From positions 1-64,000 of the forward strand of contig JANSYA010000012.1 of the NCBI GenBank assembly GCA_024742665.1: DNA of 64,000 nucleotides. Direction: 5' to 3'. Source of the stretch: a bacterium (GTDB taxonomy: Bacteria; Spirochaetota; Leptospiria; Leptospirales; Leptonemataceae). Numbering within the stretch: the stretch's first letter is position 1; every line of letters starts with the position of its first letter. Under the pieces are notes generated by a model. That model was not told the origin of the DNA. It saw only the letters and a list, made by a program, of their open reading frames with translations, and searched no databases. Shown here piece after piece: positions 59,493 through 64,000 of the stretch. A program made the position numbers and the translations under genes.

Positions 59493-61094
59493 ATGCGAAC
59501 TGGATCACTGTTTCATAAGCTGGCTCTGGCCTGCGCACTGACTCTGCCGGGCGGTCTGGCCAGCGCCTGCCTGAGCTTCGAGTGCCAGGCGACAGACGTC
59601 ACCTGCCGACCGGAGTCGATGCTGCTGTATTTACTCGTGGACGAGCCCGACTGCAATTTCACGGAATCGCTGAACTTCGACTCGCTTCAGCAGGAGGCGT
59701 ACATCAAGACGTCGAATCCCGATATAAACGATGGCCTGGGCGGCAAACTCGCTTTCGACTGCGCGACGCAGACTCTGGTCCTGGGTTTGCCGGCGGAATC
59801 CAGCAACGCGACCGGCGTTAATGGCGACCAGACCGATAACAGCGCCGCGAGCGCCGGAGCGGCGTATGTCTTTCGCTTTCAAAACGACGAGTGGACGCAG
59901 GAGGCCTATCTCAAGGCCTCGAACACGGAGGGCACTGACCAGTTTGGCACCTCGGTAGCGATTTCTGGAGATACGCTCGTAGTCGGAGCAAGCACCGAAG
60001 ACAGCGCCGCCACCGGAGTCAACGGTAGCCAGGCCAACGGTGTGATGAACTCGGGCGCAGCCTATGTCTTTCGGCGCGACAGCCTGGACATCTGGACCCA
60101 GGAGGCCTATCTCAAAGCTTCGAACACCGGCAATGGTGACGAATTTGGCCGGCGGGTCGCTATATCCGGCGATCTGATCGCCGTGAGCGCGCGCAACGAA
60201 GACAGCAACGCCGCCGGCATTAACGGCGACCAGAGCGACAATAGCGCTGGAAACGCGGGCGCCGCGTATGTCTTTCGTCGCACTGGTTCCGGCGCGGCGG
60301 CCACCTGGGCGCAGGAGGCGTATATCAAAGCCTCTACTCCGTCCGGGAACGAACGCTTCGGAACGTCGATCGCCCTCGACGGGGAGACGCTGGTAGTCGG
60401 CGCCATCCTTGATGGCAGCGACGCGACGGGAATTGGGCCGGACCCGGGAAATAACCTGGCGCCTGGTTCCGGCGCGGCCTTCGTTTTCACTGCAGTGGAT
60501 CGAGTCTGGAGCCAGCAGGCCTACATCAAGGCGTCCAACGCAGAAGACTGCGATACCTTTGGCGTGGATGTCGCGCTGCGCGGCGATTTGCTGGCGGTCA
60601 GCGCCACAGAGGAAGCGAGTGACGCCACCGGCATTAACGGCGATCAGAGCGACAACAGCGCCGCCAGTGCCGGGGCCGTGTATGTCTTTCAGCGCAGTGG
60701 CTCTACCTGGACTCAAGAGGCATACGTGAAGTCCTCCAATACGCAGGGCGGAGACGAGTTCGGCAGCAGCCTGGCCGTTGGAAATGAGTCGCTGGTGGTT
60801 GGTGCGGTCGTTGAAGACAGCGGCGCCAGCGGCATCGACGGCAACCAGGCGGACAACAGTGCCAATGGCGCGGGCGCGGCGTATCTGTTTCGCCGGAACG
60901 ACGGACAGTGGAGTCAGTCGGCGTATATCAAGGCTTCGAACACGGGCATGGGCGATCAGTTCGGGACAAGCATTGCTATGAGCGGCGACGGCATGGCGAT
61001 TATTGCCTCTGACGAAGACGGTCCTGCGAGCGGAATCAACGGCACTCAGGGCGACGGCACGAGTGCCTCAGGGGCGGTATACTTCTTTCGCTGA
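59493..61094 (+). CDS. Seven-bladed FG-GAP-like propeller lipoprotein 4 (533 aa)
   Basis: ATG 59493. Signal and Cys pattern as in paralogue 3 (GGLASAC, CLSFECQATDVTC). Seven blades from SNPDINDGLG to SNTGMGDQFG; blade 4 is again atypical (STPSGNERFG). It is a tandem duplicate of gene 3 including the promoter. It converges on the histidine kinase gene with a 20-bp gap. Surface exposure as a lipoprotein is inferred. Confidence 0.82.
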   Translation: MRTGSLFHKLALACALTLPGGLASACLSFECQATDVTCRPESMLLYLLVDEPDCNFTESLNFDSLQQEAYIKTSNPDINDGLGGKLAFDCATQTLVLGLPAESSNATGVNGDQTDNSAASAGAAYVFRFQNDEWTQEAYLKASNTEGTDQFGTSVAISGDTLVVGASTEDSAATGVNGSQANGVMNSGAAYVFRRDSLDIWTQEAYLKASNTGNGDEFGRRVAISGDLIAVSARNEDSNAAGINGDQSDNSAGNAGAAYVFRRTGSGAAATWAQEAYIKASTPSGNERFGTSIALDGETLVVGAILDGSDATGIGPDPGNNLAPGSGAAFVFTAVDRVWSQQAYIKASNAEDCDTFGVDVALRGDLLAVSATEEASDATGINGDQSDNSAASAGAVYVFQRSGSTWTQEAYVKSSNTQGGDEFGSSLAVGNESLVVGAVVEDSGASGIDGNQADNSANGAGAAYLFRRNDGQWSQSAYIKASNTGMGDQFGTSIAMSGDGMAIIASDEDGPASGINGTQGDGTSASGAVYFFR

Positions 61095-61114
61095 GTGGCC
61101 GGGATGTCTGAATC

Positions 61115-63133
61115 TCAAGAATCGGCCCGCAGCGGCACCCGGCAGAGAAAGACGTTCCCCCGCGCGAAGCGAAAGGACCGCACGCGCCCGCCCAGAATTT
61201 CTACGCGCTCGGCGATATTCGCAAGGCCGCTGTGCAGCCGCTCGCCGCGCCAGGCGATCCCGGTCCCGTCGTCGACCACCCGCAGGCTCGCCCAACCCGC
61301 GCGCGTTACGAGCGCGATGCGTAGATCGCGCGGCCGGCTGTGGCGCAGCACGTTGCTCATCCACTCCGCGTAGATCCGCTTCAGATGCATGGTCTGTTCG
61401 AACGACGGCACGGCCGAAGCCGTCTTTGAATTGCGTGCGGGCTGCGCGTCTTGCCGCGACTCTCGCTTTGACTGCGCCCCCGGATCAGCCAGATCCAGCT
61501 CGACCGTGTAGCGCTCCAGATTGCGAATGCGATCGGCGTGACTGCGAATGTACTCTTCCAGAGATTCGACCTCGCGATTCTGATCCCCGTCTTTGTCTAT
61601 CGAAGACAACATTCCGACAATATCGCGAATGCGTTCCAGCGAGCTGCGCGCAAGGGAGCGAACGATGGCGGCCTTTTCCTGCACACCCTGCGAATCGCCT
61701 TCTAAATCACCGCCCGAATTACCCTGTAATGATTCGCTTTGCAGTACGATCTCCGTTAAGTGCGAGCCCACCGTATCGTGCACCTCCCGCGCAATACGCA
61801 CGCGTTCTTCGCCGACCTGCTTGCGATAGCCCTCCGCCCGCAGCTTCCAGGCGAAGAGCGTATCCACGGATACGTTGAAGAAGTGAATGATGTTGCCGAT
61901 GACTGTGTACTGAAAGACCCAGGAATAGTTGTGCAAATAAAAGCGCAGCGCCGCGTCCATCGCAAAGGCCGGCAGCGCCACCATTGCGCCGCCGACAAAA
62001 ACGATGCTGAGGTGCTTTGTGTTCGCCATTCGCCGGTAGCGCCACGCGTAAAGAAACGAGTGAACCGCGGCCAGGATCATCGCCGACTGGTGCAGGGCCA
62101 CAACCAGATAGTACTGGGCGTAGTTTTCCACGAACACAAGGGCGATCAGTCCGCTGGCGACCACGCACGCGGCGATCGCGTCCAGCAGGCGGCGAGGCAA
62201 ACGGGTCAGTCGCCATTGAAAGTGCGAGGCCGACTGCATGGCAATCGCCAGCGCGAACCACTGGACTTTCAAGAACAGCAAATGATTCAGCCCGGCGATC
62301 AGTGCAAGCGGCAGCTCAAGAAAATACAGGCTGTGAATCATGAGGCCGAAAAACGTGAGGGCCATCAGGTGAAAGCCGTCTTCGCGATCGTATTTGCGAA
62401 GGCCGCTGAGAAAATAGAGCAGTCCGAATAAGAGCAGCACGGTCTGCGCGAACAGCACGTCCTGATAAATTAGACGGTACCACAGATAGTCAGATCGCAG
62501 CGCGGACTGGCTGCCGATCAAAACCGGCCCGCGGTGCAGTCCGGCCTTCACGTTCACAGCCCAGAATTCGATCTCGATGGTATTCTCGGATTCTCGCAGC
62601 AGCTTCGAGGGGATCCGGTAAAAGCGCACGGTATTCCAGGCCGACGCGAAGCGGTCCGCCTGCGGCTCCGGTGCGGCGCCGGTCGAACCCACGGCCACCC
62701 CGTTCACGCGCAGCGTATCGACGGAACCAATGCCACCGATCAAAAGCGCCGGATCTGAAACCGAAAGCAGCCCCGCGTCGGGAAAGGCCGCGGTCGCGCC
62801 GGCAAGGCTCGCGAAGCTTTTACGCAGCACGGCGCGACCGTGAAACCAGGCGAAACGCTGGTGCAGATTTTCGGGAATCGAAACCTGATAGGTGCGGCTG
62901 GCCTCATCGCTATCGCTATCGCTTTGCGTGAGCCTTTCCAGATTCTCAGAGCACTCCGTTTCGCCGGGCAGACATTCGAGCAGGGTCAGTTCCCAGTCGT
63001 CGTCCGCAAGATTGATGGTCGCTGGATCGGCACCTGTCGCGTCTGCGGCGTCTGTAGCGTCACGAGGGGCGCAGGCCATGCAGCTCAGCAGCAGGAAAAC
63101 GCAAAGCGATCTGACCGGGCGCACTCTTCGCAT
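61115..63133 (-). CDS. Membrane histidine kinase, HisKA_3 type with sensory N-terminus (672 aa)
   Basis: ATG 63133 is preferred to an in-frame TTG at 63160. A signal with lipobox-like LLSCMAC precedes an extracytoplasmic beta-sandwich region (to ~225) resembling galactose-binding/7TMR-DISM sensors, then about seven hydrophobic helices (~230-430). The phospho-acceptor His lies in RIAREVHDTVGSHLTE (~448), a HisKA_3 motif that pairs with NarL-type regulators. N-box EWMSNVLRHS (~590) and G-box DDGTGIAW (~630) complete the kinase. The linker before the ATPase is low in complexity. The partner is probably the response regulator at 57101; the two flank the propeller genes they may control. Confidence 0.9.
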   Translation of the reverse strand: MRRVRPVRSLCVFLLLSCMACAPRDATDAADATGADPATINLADDDWELTLLECLPGETECSENLERLTQSDSDSDEASRTYQVSIPENLHQRFAWFHGRAVLRKSFASLAGATAAFPDAGLLSVSDPALLIGGIGSVDTLRVNGVAVGSTGAAPEPQADRFASAWNTVRFYRIPSKLLRESENTIEIEFWAVNVKAGLHRGPVLIGSQSALRSDYLWYRLIYQDVLFAQTVLLLFGLLYFLSGLRKYDREDGFHLMALTFFGLMIHSLYFLELPLALIAGLNHLLFLKVQWFALAIAMQSASHFQWRLTRLPRRLLDAIAACVVASGLIALVFVENYAQYYLVVALHQSAMILAAVHSFLYAWRYRRMANTKHLSIVFVGGAMVALPAFAMDAALRFYLHNYSWVFQYTVIGNIIHFFNVSVDTLFAWKLRAEGYRKQVGEERVRIAREVHDTVGSHLTEIVLQSESLQGNSGGDLEGDSQGVQEKAAIVRSLARSSLERIRDIVGMLSSIDKDGDQNREVESLEEYIRSHADRIRNLERYTVELDLADPGAQSKRESRQDAQPARNSKTASAVPSFEQTMHLKRIYAEWMSNVLRHSRPRDLRIALVTRAGWASLRVVDDGTGIAWRGERLHSGLANIAERVEILGGRVRSFRFARGNVFLCRVPLRADS

Positions 63134-63156
63134 GGCTTTCGTGAGTGAGAGTCCTT

Positions 63157-63435
63157 TCAAGAAGCGAACTCGGCCCGTGCCACGTACTCTTTGAGGCTGT
63201 TGATGTATCTGTAGAAGGTCTGGATTTCTTCTTCTTCCTCTGGATCTTCTTGCGGATCAGCGATGTCCGCGACCAGTTCTTCGAATAAACGAATCTTTTC
63301 GCGGGCCCGGGCGATCAGATCGCTGCGGTCGGCGTCCGGCGGGCCTTCGTCCAGCGAATGAAAGAACTCATTTTTCAATGCGTGCAGTCCGTTCTCGACT
63401 GCTTCGCATCGTTCCAGAAAAAGATCCGTATCCAT
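63157..63435 (-). CDS. Small acidic hypothetical protein (92 aa)
   Basis: ATG 63435 follows AGAGG by six bases; a longer reading to 63486 overlaps queF and is unlikely. The product is cytosolic, helical and very acidic (DPQEDPEEEEEIQ). It lies between queF and the histidine kinase on the same strand, with small gaps, so the three may form one transcript. No family is recognised. Confidence 0.6.
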   Translation of the reverse strand: MDTDLFLERCEAVENGLHALKNEFFHSLDEGPPDADRSDLIARAREKIRLFEELVADIADPQEDPEEEEEIQTFYRYINSLKEYVARAEFAS

Positions 63436-63445
63436 ATATCGCCTC

Positions 63446-64000
63446 TTATTGTCGCGCGCTCCGCAAGAACTCCGGCGCCCTTTCATAATTCGAGCGAAAG
63501 GGATTGATGTCGATTCCGCCGCGCCGCAGAAAACAGGCGTAGACCGTCAGCTTTTCCGGCCGGCAGCGTTCGTTTAAGTCGACGAAGATCTGTTCGACGC
63601 AGTGCTCGTGAAAGTCCTGTTCGTTGCGATACGAAACCAGATACGCAAGCAGGCCCGCTTCGTCGATCCGGGGACCGGAGTATTCGATAAACACCGAAGC
63701 CCAGTCCGGCTGACCGGTAACCGGACAATTGGACTTAAACAGATTCGTATACACCGAGCAGGCCGTGGCCGCACCCTGTGATTCGCGCGAAGCCTTGCCG
63801 TCGCGCGCGTTCTCCGGGGCGTTCTCGCCCGCGAATCGCAGCAGCTCCGGCGCGCGCGTGAAGCGATCGATCGAAATCTCCAGGTCGTCGAGACAGCGCG
63901 AAGCCGGCCCGGCAGCCTCCGCCGGCGCAGACTGCGCGCTTCCATCGCCTGGGGCCGCCGTCGTGGAGTCGCCTGTTTCGCTCCGCGCCGTCCGCGTCGC
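63446..64000 (-). CDS. queF: NADPH-dependent 7-cyano-7-deazaguanine reductase, C-terminal part (partial at window edge)
   Basis: The frame is open from the window edge (64000) to the stop at 63446; an internal GTG at 63754 is not the start. The sequence matches the catalytic half of type II QueF: LFKSNCPVTGQPDW supplies the Cys that forms the thioimide with preQ0 and the general-acid Asp, and DFHEHCVEQIF supplies the His-Glu pair; CLDDLEISIDRF precedes it as in the family. The enzyme reduces the nitrile of preQ0 to the amine preQ1 for queuosine in tRNA. A Gly/Ala/Ser-rich stretch of about 30 residues (roughly 63890-64000) precedes the CLDDLE motif, where E. coli QueF has a shorter segment. 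Confidence 0.93.
   Translation of the reverse strand, partial: ATRTARSETGDSTTAAPGDGSAQSAPAEAAGPASRCLDDLEISIDRFTRAPELLRFAGENAPENARDGKASRESQGAATACSVYTNLFKSNCPVTGQPDWASVFIEYSGPRIDEAGLLAYLVSYRNEQDFHEHCVEQIFVDLNERCRPEKLTVYACFLRRGGIDINPFRSNYERAPEFLRSARQ

Noticed and set aside
61115..63133. Kinase and response regulator as a single operon
   Set aside because: They are on the same strand but 3.3 kb apart with two oppositely oriented propeller genes between them; pairing is functional inference only.

Overview
The window looks like a chromosomal segment of a fairly GC-rich spirochaete, most plausibly a member of the Leptospirales related to Leptonema or Turneriella. This is an inference. It rests on a 4,510-residue secreted protein of the giant Leptospira type, many lipoproteins with relaxed lipoboxes, membrane-embedded sigma-54 and AraC regulators, and a large SpvB/RHS protein with membrane segments just before its RHS core. 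No rRNA, tRNA or CRISPR array was seen. Coding density is high and many genes overlap by ATGA.

Layout. 1-1,600: the 3' end of an IS481-like transposase and three small minus-strand genes, one resembling WapI-type immunity proteins. 1,602-8,891: an SpvB/VCBS/RHS giant. 8,971-12,689: two membrane-bound regulators (sigma-54 activator, AraC type), with a perfect 12-bp dyad next to the AraC start. 13,013-16,579: a truncated metallophosphoesterase, a lipoprotein, and a coupled pair encoding a glycosidase-like lipoprotein and an ankyrin lipoprotein. 16,717-22,573: a His-rich exported protein followed by an RND pump, an outer-membrane factor and a small GPHGG protein, with no membrane-fusion subunit; a long inverted repeat precedes the pump. 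22,800-37,261: a small exported protein coupled to the 4,510-aa giant.

37,287-47,506: a copper/silver island. An AraC-type regulator with an N-terminal CDRC motif and a CopA ATPase lie on the minus strand. A Cys/His exported protein and a complete CusC-CusB-CusA efflux system, with the three copper-relay methionines conserved in CusA, lie on the plus strand. 47,527-51,692: a second membrane sigma-54 activator and a membrane-anchored SGNH hydrolase, separated by seven copies of a 29-bp tandem repeat derived from the 3' end of the hydrolase gene.

51,945-63,133: four paralogous lipoproteins, each with exactly seven FG-GAP-like blades, plus a CRTAC1/UnbV-like lipoprotein, a NarL-type response regulator and a membrane histidine kinase. 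A perfect palindrome lies between the response-regulator gene and the third propeller gene and touches the -35 boxes of both divergent promoters; it recurs before the fourth propeller gene. I propose this cluster as a two-component-controlled surface-propeller system; it is the most interesting unit in the window. 63,157-64,000: a small acidic protein and the C-terminal half of QueF.
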